Part shown: positions 36,005 to 45,158 of the stretch, piece after piece | Numbering within the stretch: the first letter of the stretch is position 1 | Layout of the letters: every line of letters begins with the position of its first letter | NCBI RefSeq assembly: GCF_014268815.2 | Contig: NZ_JABWRE020000001.1 | Span: forward strand, 4,283,001 to 4,347,000 | DNA length: 64,000 nt | Direction: 5' to 3' | Source of the DNA: Pseudomonas urmiensis | GTDB taxonomy: Bacteria; Pseudomonadota; Gammaproteobacteria; Pseudomonadales; Pseudomonadaceae | Notes under the pieces: model-generated | What the model saw: the letters and a program-made list of their open reading frames with translations, nothing else | What the model was told of the DNA's origin: nothing | Database searches by the model: none | Program-made: the position numbers and the translations under genes

Positions 36005-36652
36005 TCAGTCGATTCCGCCCGTGAGGGTCGTCTGCTCAGCATAGTCGAGGTGCTTGACCAGCTGTCCGCGCAGCCTTGTCCTGACCTCGGTGAGTTCGAT
36101 CGGACCTGCCAGATCACGTAGCTGGGTCATGGCCAGCCCCGCATACCCGCAGGGGTTGATTCGGCGAAATGGCGCTAAGTCCATGTCCACGTTCAGGGCA
36201 AGGCCGTGGAACGAACGACCATTGCGGATTCGCAGGCCGAGCGAGGCGATCTTCGCCCCGTCGACATATACACCCGGCGCATCGGGTTTGGCGGCGGCGT
36301 CGACCTCATAGCTGGCGAGCAGATCGATCAGGCTGTGCTCGATCCGGCTGACCAGCTCCCGCACGCCAAAGCCCAGCCGGCGCACGTCGAGCAACAGGTA
36401 GGCCACCAGCTGCCCGGGGCCATGGTAGGTCACCTGGCCGCCGCGATCGGTCTGCACCACCGGGATGTCGCCCGGCACCAGCAGGTGCTCGGCCTTGCCG
36501 GCCTGGCCCTGGGTGAAGACCGCAGGATGTTCGACCAGCCAGATTTCGTCCTGGCTGTCCGCTCCACGCTGCTCGGTAAAACGACGCATAGCCTCCAGCA
36601 CCGGTTCATAGGGCTGCAGGCCAAGCTCGCGAAAACCGAGACAAGCGGGCAT
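36005..36652 (-). CDS. lipB: octanoyl-ACP:protein N-octanoyltransferase
   Basis: This 215-residue protein shows the LipB signatures [20 protein letters not shown], catalytic Lys in [15 protein letters not shown], and catalytic Cys in [18 protein letters not shown]. It transfers octanoate from ACP to E2 and GcvH proteins for LipA to sulphurate. Its ATG overlaps the stop of ybeD (TGATG), which suggests translational coupling. Confidence 0.97.
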   Translation of the reverse strand: MPACLGFRELGLQPYEPVLEAMRRFTEQRGADSQDEIWLVEHPAVFTQGQAGKAEHLLVPGDIPVVQTDRGGQVTYHGPGQLVAYLLLDVRRLGFGVRELVSRIEHSLIDLLASYEVDAAAKPDAPGVYVDGAKIASLGLRIRNGRSFHGLALNVDMDLAPFRRINPCGYAGLAMTQLRDLAGPIELTEVRTRLRGQLVKHLDYAEQTTLTGGID

Positions 36653-36927
36653 CAGAGCACCATTTTCACGATGCCGGTAGCGCGCAGGGCGCTGTTGATA
36701 TCGTGCAGCTGGTCCTCGCTCTCGGCAACGATGTGCAGTTGCACCGTGGTGTACTTGCCTTCCTTGCTCTGACGCTCGGCCAGAGTGGCCATGTCGACCT
36801 TGGCGTGCTTCTTGAGGATTTCGATCACCGTGTCCTTGAAATTGACTACGGTGTCGCCAATCACCTTGATCGGATAATCGGCGCAGGGGAATTCAATCTT
36901 GTGCGACTTGACGTCAGGTTCGCTCAT
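36652..36927 (-). CDS. ybeD: YbeD/DUF493 protein
   Basis: The 91-residue protein begins at the ATG at 36927 ([20 protein letters not shown]). The frame extends further upstream without a valid leader. The DUF493 pattern [20 protein letters not shown] and [20 protein letters not shown] is intact. The fold is an ACT-like regulatory domain of unknown function. It is linked in many proteobacteria to lipB, consistent with the overlap here. dacA lies upstream. Confidence 0.93.
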   Translation of the reverse strand: MSEPDVKSHKIEFPCADYPIKVIGDTVVNFKDTVIEILKKHAKVDMATLAERQSKEGKYTTVQLHIVAESEDQLHDINSALRATGIVKMVL

Positions 36928-36961
36928 GGCGGAAACGGCCTCGTAAGCCGTGGCAACAACG

Positions 36962-36989
36962 ACGCTCCCGCTGGAGTGAGCGGGAGCGT
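36962..36989. terminator. hairpin between dacA and ybeD
   Basis: ACGCTCCCGCT and AGCGGGAGCGT form an 11-bp stem 14 bp after the dacA stop. There is only a weak T-rich tail on the reverse strand, so partial termination or mRNA stabilisation is more likely than full termination. Confidence 0.5.
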
Positions 36990-37003
36990 GGCAGGTCACG
37001 TTA

Positions 37004-38164
37004 TCAGTTGAACAACCCGTAGAAGAATAGACGAATGCTATCCCACATACGGCGGAAGAAACCACCTTCCTCGACGCCATCGAGGGCGATGAGGTCAGCG
37101 CTGTGGACCACTTTCTCGTCCAGTTTGACTTCCACTTTACCGATCACGTCACCTTTGGCGATTGGCGCGGTCAGTTGTGGGTTCATGGTCATCGAAGCGG
37201 CCAGGCGCTTCAATTGGCCTTTAGGCATAGTCATGGTCAGGTCGTTGGCCAGGCCCGCCTTGACTTGGCTGGTGGCGCCCTTCCAGACCGGAGCCTGAGT
37301 CAGCTCGGTGCCCTTCTGGTAGAAGGTCTGGGTTTCGAAGAAGCGGAAACCGTAGGTCAGCAGCTTCTGGGTTTCGGCAGCACGCGATTGCTCGCTGTTG
37401 GTGCCGAACACCACGGCGATCAGGCGCTGGCCGTCACGTACCGCCGAGGCGACCATGCAGTAGCCGGCTTCGTCGGTGTGGCCGGTTTTCAGGCCATCGA
37501 CGGTCTTGTCACGCCACAGCAGCAGGTTGCGGTTCGGCTGCTTGATGTTGTTCCAGAAGAACTCTTTCTGCGAGTAGATCGCGTAGTGAGCCGGGTCTTC
37601 GTTGATGATCGCACGCGCCAGCAGGGCCATGTCGTGGGCCGAGGAGTAGTGCTCCGGGTTCGGCAGGCCGGTCGGGTTCATGAAGTGGCTGTTGCCCATG
37701 CCCAGATCGGTAGCGGTCTTGTTCATCATGTCGGCGAAGGCATCTTCGCTGCCGGCGATGTGCTCGGCCAGGGCGACCGACGCGTCGTTACCCGACTGGA
37801 TGATGATGCCGTGCAGCAGGTCGCTGACGCTGACCTGGGTGCCGACCTTGATGAACATGCGCGAACCACCGGTACGCCAGGCGTTTTCGCTGACGGTGAC
37901 CGGGTCGTTTTCGCCGATCTGGCCACGACGGATGTCGAGGGTGGCGATGTAGGCAGTCATCAGCTTGGTCAAGCTGGCTGGCGGCAGGCGCTCGTCACCG
38001 TTGTTTTCGACCAGCACGTTGCCGCTGGACGCGTCCATGAGTACGTAGGACTTGGCGGCCAACTGCGGTGGCGATGGCATCATCTGCTCCGCTGCGAAGG
38101 CAGCAGGCGTGATCATCAGCAGTACGGGCAGGCAAAGTCGTTTGGCAAGGTTGGTGATGTTCAT
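37004..38164 (-). CDS. dacA: D-alanyl-D-alanine carboxypeptidase (PBP5/6 type)
   Basis: This 386-residue penicillin-binding protein has a signal peptide (1-25, ending AAFAAEQ). The active-site motifs are SLTK (Ser64, Lys67), SGN in IIQSGNDASVALAEH, and KTG in DGLKTGHTDEAGYC. The C-terminus FFRRMWDSIRLFFYGLFN is the amphipathic membrane anchor of PBP5. It trims pentapeptides in the periplasm and sets crosslinking and cell shape. ybeD, lipB and lipA follow. Confidence 0.97.
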   Translation of the reverse strand: MNITNLAKRLCLPVLLMITPAAFAAEQMMPSPPQLAAKSYVLMDASSGNVLVENNGDERLPPASLTKLMTAYIATLDIRRGQIGENDPVTVSENAWRTGGSRMFIKVGTQVSVSDLLHGIIIQSGNDASVALAEHIAGSEDAFADMMNKTATDLGMGNSHFMNPTGLPNPEHYSSAHDMALLARAIINEDPAHYAIYSQKEFFWNNIKQPNRNLLLWRDKTVDGLKTGHTDEAGYCMVASAVRDGQRLIAVVFGTNSEQSRAAETQKLLTYGFRFFETQTFYQKGTELTQAPVWKGATSQVKAGLANDLTMTMPKGQLKRLAASMTMNPQLTAPIAKGDVIGKVEVKLDEKVVHSADLIALDGVEEGGFFRRMWDSIRLFFYGLFN

Positions 38165-38472
38165 CCGTCTCTCGAAAATCGCTAATGGTCTGATGTTTCG
38201 TGGGCGAGGCCCAACGGCTAGTCAGTCTAGTTATGCGAGCTGCGCTGCAGCCCAAACCCGAGGCCAGGGGCCTTGCGGGAAAAAACGGCCATTGTACATG
38301 GGCGCGTCTGGCAATTCATGACAAAACAGACAGGTCGGCGTCGACTTCTTCGCGGGCAAGCCCGCTGCCACAGGGTCATCGCTGTCCTTGTGGGAGTGGG
38401 CTTGCCCGCGAAAGGGGTGACGCAAATCAGTGCGTCGTGCCCCTTCAGTCCACCGTCTGGCGCAGGAGTTCC
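38165..38472. other. 308-bp intergenic region between dacA and rlpA
   Basis: It holds the dacA promoter region (38165-38230), a basic Ala-rich stretch without coding sense, and a REP pair at 38347-38413 after the rlpA stop. I see no gene. Confidence 0.7.
38347..38413. repeat. REP element, inverted pair (CTTCGCGGGCAAGCCCGCT variant)
   Basis: This copy lacks one G of the GGGG run and begins CTTCGCGGG, matching the variant at 53770 and the second arm at 60113. It lies 60 bp past the rlpA stop. Confidence 0.85.
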
Positions 38473-39468
38473 CTAGTCGGTCACCAGCTTGGCCTGGCCA
38501 AGATTGGCCATGCGCACGCTGTCCTGGGTCTGCTGGACTTCGCCCTGGCTGCTCATCGGCCCCAGGCGTACGCGGTGCAGGGTCTGCTGGTTACGTACGA
38601 TCGAGCTGATGAACACCGGGGCGCTGACCATGGTGCTGAGTTTGGAGCGCAGCAGTTCAGCTGCGTCCGGGTTGGCGAATGCGCCCACCTGGAGGTACAT
38701 GCCGCCATTGGCGCTTGGCGCGCTGTTGCTGGCGATCTGCACCGGTACTACCGCCGCAGCATGCTGCTGCGCTGGCGGAGTCCATTGCTCGACCTTGCCC
38801 GTGCTGGCTGGCAGCGCTTGGGTCTGGGCCACTTGCGGTTCCTTGAGCACCAACGGCGCCTGTTGACCACGCTGGGCCCACCACTGCTGCGGGTCGATCC
38901 CCTCGACGCGCACCCGCGCGGTGCCGGTTTCGGCGTAACCGAGTTTTTTCGCCGCCGCGTAGGACAGGTCGATGATGCGGTCCGAATAGAACGGGCCACG
39001 GTCGTTGACCCGCAGGATCACGCTACGGTGGTTGTCCAGGTTGGTCACCCGCACGTAGGCCGGCAGCGGCAGGGTCTTGTGCGCGGCACTCATGCCGTAG
39101 AGGTCATAGACCTCGCCATTGGCGGTGTTCTGGCCATGGAACTTGGTGCCATACCAGGAGGCAGTGCCCTCGGCGCGGTAGTTGCGCGAGTCCTGGATCG
39201 GGTAGTAGGTTTTGCCCAGCACCGTGTACGGGTTGGCCTTGTAATTGCCAGTGTGCACGGTTGGCGTGGCGTCAGGGATCTTGTTGACATCCACGTCCCA
39301 CCACGGCGCACCGTCCTTGTGAGCGCGGTTGATGTCCAGGCCAGGTTGCGAACGAACCACGTTGCCGCCGCTTTGCTGGGCCGGCCGGCTGGACGAGCAG
39401 CTGGCCAGGACCACGCCAACGGCGATGCAGGTCAGCAGCTTGAAGGAATTCAGAGAAAATACGCGCAT
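38473..39468 (-). CDS. rlpA: septal ring lytic transglycosylase RlpA
   Basis: This 331-residue lipoprotein (lipobox VVLASCSSSRPA, Cys about 24) carries a double-psi beta-barrel domain with GTASWYGTKFHGQNTANGE, GMSAAHKTLPLPAYVRVTNL and the catalytic-type VNDRGPFYSDRIIDLS. A C-terminal SPOR domain (GGMYLQVGAFANPDAAELLR) follows. In P. aeruginosa RlpA cleaves denuded glycans at the septum and is recruited by SPOR. It lies 3' of mltB in the reverse-strand mrdA-rodA-mltB-rlpA group, sharing a base with mltB. Confidence 0.96.
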   Translation of the reverse strand: MRVFSLNSFKLLTCIAVGVVLASCSSSRPAQQSGGNVVRSQPGLDINRAHKDGAPWWDVDVNKIPDATPTVHTGNYKANPYTVLGKTYYPIQDSRNYRAEGTASWYGTKFHGQNTANGEVYDLYGMSAAHKTLPLPAYVRVTNLDNHRSVILRVNDRGPFYSDRIIDLSYAAAKKLGYAETGTARVRVEGIDPQQWWAQRGQQAPLVLKEPQVAQTQALPASTGKVEQWTPPAQQHAAAVVPVQIASNSAPSANGGMYLQVGAFANPDAAELLRSKLSTMVSAPVFISSIVRNQQTLHRVRLGPMSSQGEVQQTQDSVRMANLGQAKLVTD

Positions 39469-40478
39469 TACTTGACGCCCCGTGCAAGAACCAGCTGTTC
39501 CGAGAGCTGATGCACCGCCATGGCGTACATCACACTGCGGTTGTACCGCGTGATCGCATAGAAGTTCTTCAAGCCCATCCAGTATTCAGGACCGTTTTCA
39601 CCCTCGAGCTTGAAGGCGGTCACCGGCAGATCATCGCGCAGCGCATCATGGCTCGACCAACCCAGGGCTTTCAACTCCCCGACCGTCTTGACCGGCTCGA
39701 TACCCGTGGTCAGGCCTTCATCGGCCCGCTCGCCACGCACCTGGGCGCGACTGACCACGCCCTCGCCCGCAACCCAGCCGTGGCGCTTGAAGTAGCTGGC
39801 CACGCTGCCGATGGCGTCATCGGGATTGTTCCAGATATTGATGTGGCCATCACCGTCGAAGTCCACGGCATAGTTGCGAAAACTGCTCGGCATGAACTGC
39901 GGCAAGCCCATGGCGCCGGCGTAGGAGCCCTTGAGCATCAGCGGATCGAGCTGCTCCTCCCGGGCCAGCAAGAGGAACTCGCGCAGCTCCTTGCGGAAGA
40001 ACTCGGCCCGTGGCGGGTAATCGAAGCCCAGGGTCGACAACGCGTCGATCACCCGGTAGTTGCCGGTGTTGCGACCAAAGAAGGTCTCCACGCCGATGAT
40101 CGACACGATCACCTGGGCCGGCACGCCATATTCCTGCTCGGCACGGGCCAAGGTGGCCTCGTGCTGACGCCAGAAGTCGACCCCGCGGGCAATGCGCGCG
40201 TCGGTAATGAACATCGGCCGGTATTCTTTCCACGGCTTGACCCGCTCGGCCGGACGCGAAATCGCATCGAGGATCGACTGCTTGCGCTGCACCTCGCGGA
40301 ACACGCCCATCAGTTGTTCGCCGGCAAAACCGTAGTCGCGGGTCATTTCGCCAACGAACTCGGCCACCTGTGGCGAGCCGTCATAGTCGCCGGCATTGGC
40401 TTGCTGGACAGCGCCGAACAGACCGATTGCGCCGATCCACGGCAGACAACGGGCAGCCCAGGTACGCACTGCTTGCAT
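39468..40478 (-). CDS. mltB: membrane-bound lytic murein transglycosylase B
   Basis: The 336-residue protein starts at the ATG at 40478 (MQAVRTWAARCLPWIGAIGL) with AAGGTG upstream. The ATG at 40514 would overlap the end of rodA. A signal peptide (1-28) precedes the catalytic domain: Glu in VSIIGVETFFGRNTGNYRVI, and GAMGLPQFMPSSFRNYAVDF. It is a periplasmic enzyme cutting glycan chains to anhydro products. No lipobox is visible, so it is soluble or anchored by the signal sequence. Confidence 0.94.
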   Translation of the reverse strand: MQAVRTWAARCLPWIGAIGLFGAVQQANAGDYDGSPQVAEFVGEMTRDYGFAGEQLMGVFREVQRKQSILDAISRPAERVKPWKEYRPMFITDARIARGVDFWRQHEATLARAEQEYGVPAQVIVSIIGVETFFGRNTGNYRVIDALSTLGFDYPPRAEFFRKELREFLLLAREEQLDPLMLKGSYAGAMGLPQFMPSSFRNYAVDFDGDGHINIWNNPDDAIGSVASYFKRHGWVAGEGVVSRAQVRGERADEGLTTGIEPVKTVGELKALGWSSHDALRDDLPVTAFKLEGENGPEYWMGLKNFYAITRYNRSVMYAMAVHQLSEQLVLARGVK

Positions 40479-40495
40479 GAAATTGGTCACCTTAT

Positions 40496-41641
40496 TCAAA
40501 CCTGCGCGATCCATTTGCGGTGTGTGTGGATCGACATCAGAACGCCAAACGCTGACAGCAGCGTCACCAACGAAGTTCCGCCATAACTAATGAAGGGCAG
40601 CGGCACCCCCACTACGGGTAACAAACCGCTAACCATACCGATATTGACGAACACGTATACAAAGAAGGTCATCGTCAGGCTGCCCGCCAGCAGCTTGCCG
40701 AACAGGGTCTGCGCCTGGGCCGTGATCACCAGGCCGCGGCCGATCAGCAGCAGGTAGACGATCAACAGCAGGCAGATCCCGACCAGACCGAACTCCTCGC
40801 CGAGCACGGCGATGATGAAGTCGGTGTGGCTTTCAGGAAGAAAATCCAGGTGCGACTGGGTACCGAGCAACCAACCCTTGCCAAACACCCCGCCCGAGCC
40901 GATCGCGGCCTTGGACTGAATGATGTTCCAGCCGGTGCCCAACGGGTCGCTTTCCGGGTCGAGGAAGGTCAATACCCGTTGCTTCTGGTAGTCGTGCATG
41001 ACGAAGAACCACATCGCCACGGCCACCGGCACCGCGGCGGCCAGCACACTGATAATCCAGCGCCAGCGCAGGCCCCCCATGAACAGCACGAACGCGCCCG
41101 AGGCGAGGATCAGCAGCGCGGTACCCAGGTCAGGCTGGCGGACAATTAGAATGAACGGCACGCCGATCAGCACCAGGCTGATCGCCACGTGCTTGAGATC
41201 CGGCGGCAAGGTGCGCTTGGACAGATACCAGGCCAAGGTTGCCGGCATGATGATCTTCATGAATTCCGAAGGCTGGAAGCGGATCACCCCCGGGATGTTG
41301 ATCCAGCGGGTCGCGCCCATGGCGTTGTGGCCCATGACGTCGACCACCACCAGCAGGCACACCCCGGTCAGGTACGCCAACGGCACCCAGCGGGCCATGA
41401 AACGTGGTTCGAGCTGGGCGATGATGAACATCGACACCAGGCCGATGCCGAACGAGGTGGCCTGCTTCATCAGCAAGTCCCAGTTCTTGCCGCTGGCCGA
41501 ATAGAGCACGAACAGGCTGCCAGCGGCGAGGGTCAGCAGGATGATCAGCAGCGGGCCGTCGACATGGATGCGCTGCAGGAAGCTGGCGCGCCGACGCATC
41601 ACGTCTTCGCTGGAGAGCATGCGATCAAAGTTGTTCATCAT
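40496..41641 (-). CDS. rodA: rod shape-determining glycosyltransferase RodA
   Basis: This 381-residue SEDS protein has about ten membrane helices. Conserved sequences are TRWINIPGVIRFQPSEFMKI, SHTDFIIAVLGEEFGLVGIC and the C-terminal PLPFISYGGTSLVTLLSAFG. It polymerises glycan strands in complex with PBP2. Two adjacent ATGs (41641 and 41638) overlap the mrdA stop, giving tight coupling; the second would give 380 residues. Confidence 0.96.
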   Translation of the reverse strand: MMNNFDRMLSSEDVMRRRASFLQRIHVDGPLLIILLTLAAGSLFVLYSASGKNWDLLMKQATSFGIGLVSMFIIAQLEPRFMARWVPLAYLTGVCLLVVVDVMGHNAMGATRWINIPGVIRFQPSEFMKIIMPATLAWYLSKRTLPPDLKHVAISLVLIGVPFILIVRQPDLGTALLILASGAFVLFMGGLRWRWIISVLAAAVPVAVAMWFFVMHDYQKQRVLTFLDPESDPLGTGWNIIQSKAAIGSGGVFGKGWLLGTQSHLDFLPESHTDFIIAVLGEEFGLVGICLLLIVYLLLIGRGLVITAQAQTLFGKLLAGSLTMTFFVYVFVNIGMVSGLLPVVGVPLPFISYGGTSLVTLLSAFGVLMSIHTHRKWIAQV

Positions 41642-43536
41642 TGCGGCGCTTCCTGGGCGACGGTGGGCGGCGCGAACTCGGTTTTCAGCCGGCCGCTCTC
41701 ATCGAGCAACCAGGCATCCATCACCTGACGCATCACGGGGGCGGCCACACGGCCACCGGCTTCGCCGTTCTCGATCATCACCGAGACCACGATCTTGGGG
41801 TCTTCTGCCGGCGCAAAGCCGACGAACAAAGCGTGGTCACGATGGCGCTCCTGGACTTTGTTACGGTCGTACTTCTCACCCTGCTTGATCGCCACCACCT
41901 GGGCGGTACCGCTCTTGCCGGCAATCCGGTACTGGGCGCCAGCGGCGGCGGCGCGGGCAGTACCGCGGGCGTTGTGCATGACCTGCTCCATGCCATGGGT
42001 GACTCGGGTCCAGTCGGCCTTGTCGCGCAGGATGATGTCATCGATCGGGTTTTCGTCCACCGGCGGCTGGCCTTCGATGGTCTTGGCCAGATGCGGCCGG
42101 AACCACTTGCCTTTGCTGGCGATCAGCGCCGTAGCCTGGGCCATCTGCAAGGGCGTGGTCTGCATGTAGCCCTGGCCGATACCCAGGATCAGCGTCTCGC
42201 CCGGGAACCAGGCCTGACGGCGGGTGGCGCGCTTCCACTCACGGGTCGGCATCAAGCCGGAAGACTCCTCGAACATGTCCAGCGAGACTTTCTGGCCGAG
42301 GCCGAACTTGTTCATGTAAGTGGACAGGCGATCAATGCCCATCTTGTGCGCCAAGTCGTAGAAGTAGGTGTCGTTGGAACGCATGATCGCCAGGTCCAGA
42401 TCGACCCAGCCATCACCACTGCGGTTCCAGTTACGGTATTTGTGGTCATAGTTGGGCAACTGGTAGTAGCCCGGGTCGAAGACCCGGCTGCTGGCGGTGA
42501 CCACGCCACTGTCCAGCCCGGCAATCGCCACCGCCGGCTTGATGGTCGAGCCTGGCGGATACAGGCCGCGCAAGACGCGGTTGAACAGCGGCCGGTCGAT
42601 CGAGTCGCGCAGCTCGGCATAGGCCTTGAAGCCGATACCGGTGACGAACAGGTTGGGGTCGAAACTCGGCTGGCTGACCATCGCCAGGACTTCACCCGAG
42701 CGCGGATCCAACGCCACCACCGCGCCACGCCGCCCGCCCAGGGCAAGCTCGGCCGCTTCCTGCAATTTGATGTCCAGGCTCAGGACGATGTCCTTGCCAG
42801 GAATCGGGTCGGTACGCTTGAGCACCCGCAGAACACGACCGCGCGCGTTGGTCTCGACTTCCTCGTAACCGACCTGGCCGTGCAAGGCGTCTTCATAGAA
42901 GCGCTCGATGCCGGTCTTGCCGATATGGTGGGTGCCGCTGTAGTTGACCGGATCGAGGGTTTTCAGCTCTTTCTCGTTGATCCGCCCGACATAGCCGACC
43001 GAATGGGCGAAATGCGCACCTTGCGGGTAATGGCGCACCAGCTGCGCCGCCACTTCCACCCCCGGCAGACGGAACTGGTTCACCGCCACCCGGGCGATCT
43101 GTTCTTCGCTGAGCTCGAACAGGATCGGCACCGGCTCGAACGGTCGGCGCCCCTGCTTCATGCGCTTCTCGAACAGCGCACGATCATCCGGGGTCAGCTC
43201 CAGCACCTCGACGATCACATCCAGCACTTCCTGCCATTTGCCAGAGTTACCGGCCCGCTCGCGGGTCATGGTCAGGCTGAAGCTGGGCCGGTTATCGGCG
43301 ATGATCACCCCATTTCGGTCGAAAATCAGCCCACGGGTCGGCGGAATCGGCTGCACATGCACCCGATTGTTCTCCGACAAGGTGGAGTGATAGTCGTACT
43401 GGATGATCTGCAGGTAATACAGCCGCGCGATCAGCACGCACACCAGCAACATGATCGCCACAGCGCCGACCACGACGCGGTTGCGCACCAGGCGGGCGTC
43501 TTTCTCGTGGTCTTTGAGGCGAATCGGCTGCGACAT
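41638..43536 (-). CDS. mrdA: penicillin-binding protein 2
   Basis: This 632-residue protein has an N-terminal membrane helix (VVVGAVAIMLLVCVLIARL), a dimerisation domain and the transpeptidase domain. The active site is Ser330 in PGSTIKPAVAI, with the SxN motif in MRSNDTYFYDLA and the KTG motif as GKSGTAQVVAIK. PBP2 crosslinks peptidoglycan for elongation with RodA. It precedes rodA with a 4-base overlap. The gene order mrdA-rodA-mltB-rlpA makes an elongation and septum module. Confidence 0.97.
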   Translation of the reverse strand: MSQPIRLKDHEKDARLVRNRVVVGAVAIMLLVCVLIARLYYLQIIQYDYHSTLSENNRVHVQPIPPTRGLIFDRNGVIIADNRPSFSLTMTRERAGNSGKWQEVLDVIVEVLELTPDDRALFEKRMKQGRRPFEPVPILFELSEEQIARVAVNQFRLPGVEVAAQLVRHYPQGAHFAHSVGYVGRINEKELKTLDPVNYSGTHHIGKTGIERFYEDALHGQVGYEEVETNARGRVLRVLKRTDPIPGKDIVLSLDIKLQEAAELALGGRRGAVVALDPRSGEVLAMVSQPSFDPNLFVTGIGFKAYAELRDSIDRPLFNRVLRGLYPPGSTIKPAVAIAGLDSGVVTASSRVFDPGYYQLPNYDHKYRNWNRSGDGWVDLDLAIMRSNDTYFYDLAHKMGIDRLSTYMNKFGLGQKVSLDMFEESSGLMPTREWKRATRRQAWFPGETLILGIGQGYMQTTPLQMAQATALIASKGKWFRPHLAKTIEGQPPVDENPIDDIILRDKADWTRVTHGMEQVMHNARGTARAAAAGAQYRIAGKSGTAQVVAIKQGEKYDRNKVQERHRDHALFVGFAPAEDPKIVVSVMIENGEAGGRVAAPVMRQVMDAWLLDESGRLKTEFAPPTVAQEAPQ

Positions 43537-43553
43537 CGGGCGGGCTTACAGGC

Positions 43554-44021
43554 TCATTTGTGGTAGGGATGCCCGGACAACACGGTCCAGGCGCGGTAGA
43601 TCTGTTCGCCGATCAGTATCCTTACCAACGGATGCGGCAGGGTCAGCGGCGACAGCGACCAGCGCTGTTCGCTGCGCGCACACACCTCCGGCGCCAGGCC
43701 CTCCGGCCCACCCACCATCAAATTCACCGTGCGCGAATCCAGGCGCCAGCGATCCAGCTCGACCGCCAACTGCTCGGTGCTCCAAGGCTTGCCGTGCACC
43801 TCGAGGGTGACGATACGCTCGCCCGGCTGCACCTTGGCGAGCATGGCCTCGCCCTCCTGACGAATCAGGCGAGCGACGTCGGCATTCTTGCCCCGGGTGT
43901 TCAGCGGTATTTCCACCAGCTCCAGCGACAGCTCCGAAGGGAGGCGCTTGGCATATTCATGCCAGCCTTCCTCGACCCACTTGGGCATACGCGAGCCGAC
44001 CGCGATCAATCGCAGACGCAC
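43554..44021 (-). CDS. rlmH: 23S rRNA pseudouridine-1915 N3-methyltransferase
   Basis: This 155-residue SPOUT-type methyltransferase begins [20 protein letters not shown]. The SAM-binding knot is [19 protein letters not shown], and the C-terminal [20 protein letters not shown] is conserved. RlmH modifies helix 69 of 23S rRNA on the 70S ribosome. It is 12 bp downstream of rsfS and 17 bp upstream of mrdA, so the run proA-nadD-rsfS-rlmH-mrdA-rodA may be a single transcription unit. Confidence 0.96.
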   Translation of the reverse strand: MRLRLIAVGSRMPKWVEEGWHEYAKRLPSELSLELVEIPLNTRGKNADVARLIRQEGEAMLAKVQPGERIVTLEVHGKPWSTEQLAVELDRWRLDSRTVNLMVGGPEGLAPEVCARSEQRWSLSPLTLPHPLVRILIGEQIYRAWTVLSGHPYHK

Positions 44022-44033
44022 GGCACTTCCTTA

Positions 44034-44453
44034 TTACTTGGTGAGCTTGTCGAAGAACTCGTTGGCACCGGTTTCCGAGCTGTGGTGCTTGCCATCGGCG
44101 GCACGGCTCTGCTCGGCACCCATCCACAGGCGCTCCAGGTCGTAGAACTGACGCGCTGCGGCGGTCATCATGTGCACGATAACGTCGTTGAGGTCGAGCA
44201 GGACCCAGTCGCTCTCGCCCTTGCCTTCTTCGCCCAGCGGCTGCACACCCTTGGCCTTGACCAGTTCGCGAACCTTTTCCAGCATCGCGTTGATCTGGCG
44301 GTTGGAGGTACCGGTGGCGATGATCATGTAGTCGGTCAGGCTGTGCTTCTCGCGTACGTCGATGACCTGGATGTCCTGGGCCTTGACGTCTTCCAGTGCG
44401 GCCTTGGCCAGCTCGACCAGTTCTTCGGCCTTGATGATGTTTTGCTTGGTCAT
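44034..44453 (-). CDS. rsfS: ribosome silencing factor RsfS
   Basis: The 139-residue protein starts at the ATG at 44453 (MTKQNIIKAEELVELAKAAL). Longer starts overlap the nadD end without support. It has the RsfS/Iojap signature DVREKHSLTDYMIIATGTSN, ESDWVLLDLNDVIVHMM and RQFYDLERLW. RsfS binds uL14 and blocks subunit joining in starvation. nadD lies 44 bp upstream and rlmH 12 bp downstream. Confidence 0.96.
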   Translation of the reverse strand: MTKQNIIKAEELVELAKAALEDVKAQDIQVIDVREKHSLTDYMIIATGTSNRQINAMLEKVRELVKAKGVQPLGEEGKGESDWVLLDLNDVIVHMMTAAARQFYDLERLWMGAEQSRAADGKHHSSETGANEFFDKLTK

Positions 44454-44497
44454 ATAAAACTCGTTCAACTCATTGAATGAGGCGCCCAATGGCGCCG

Positions 44498-45157
44498 TCA
44501 GTTGGACGCACGATACAGATCGTGCGCCTCGATATAGGCCAGTACTGCGTCCGGCACCAGGAACCGCACCGACTTGCCGCTGGCCAGCAGCTGTCGGATT
44601 TGCGTGGCAGACACCGCGAGCGGCGTCTGCCAGACGAACGAAATATGCCCCGCCGGGCCAGACATGGCGGCGGGATCGCTCTCCGAGCGCGCCGCCAGAA
44701 GGTTGCGCAGCTCGTCAGGGGGTTCGACATCGGCATCCGGGCGTTGCAGCACCAGGATGTGACAGTGTTGCAGCAACTCTTCCCAGCGATGCCAGCCAGG
44801 CAGGCCGCAAAATGCATCCCAACCCAGCACCAGGAACAGTTGGTCGTCGTCCGCCAGCTCGGCCCGGATCGATTCCAGGGTGTCGATGGTGTACGACGGC
44901 TTGTCGCGTGCCAGCTCCCGGGCATCAACGCTCAGGCATTCGACCCCGCTAACCGCGCTTTGCACCATGGCCAGGCGATCCTGCGCCGACACCTGTGGCG
45001 TGTCGCGGTGTGGCGGTCGAGCGTTGGGCAGCAGGCGCAGCTCGTCCAGGCCCATGAATTCGGCCACTTCCAGCGCGCTGCGCAGGTGGCCGATATGCAC
45101 CGGGTCGAAGGTACCGCCGAGAATGCCGACGCGCCGCACTGGCTGGGCGGTGCTCAA
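44498..45157 (-). CDS. nadD: nicotinate-nucleotide adenylyltransferase
   Basis: I prefer the TTG at 45157, just after the proA stop and 10 bases after AGGAG, giving 219 residues ([20 protein letters not shown]). The ATG at 45190 would add 11 residues and overlap proA without a ribosome-binding site. The nucleotidylyltransferase motif [17 protein letters not shown] and the C-terminal [20 protein letters not shown] are present. NadD makes NaAD from NaMN and ATP in NAD synthesis. Confidence 0.92.
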   Translation of the reverse strand: MSTAQPVRRVGILGGTFDPVHIGHLRSALEVAEFMGLDELRLLPNARPPHRDTPQVSAQDRLAMVQSAVSGVECLSVDARELARDKPSYTIDTLESIRAELADDDQLFLVLGWDAFCGLPGWHRWEELLQHCHILVLQRPDADVEPPDELRNLLAARSESDPAAMSGPAGHISFVWQTPLAVSATQIRQLLASGKSVRFLVPDAVLAYIEAHDLYRASN

Positions 45158-45158
45158 C

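Noticed and set aside
37103..38185. 360-codon open frame opposite dacA
   Set aside because: DacA has all PBP5 motifs and a membrane anchor; the other frame is a shadow.
41641..43566. 641-codon open frame opposite mrdA
   Set aside because: It is an antisense shadow in GC-rich DNA; PBP2 motifs are on the other strand.
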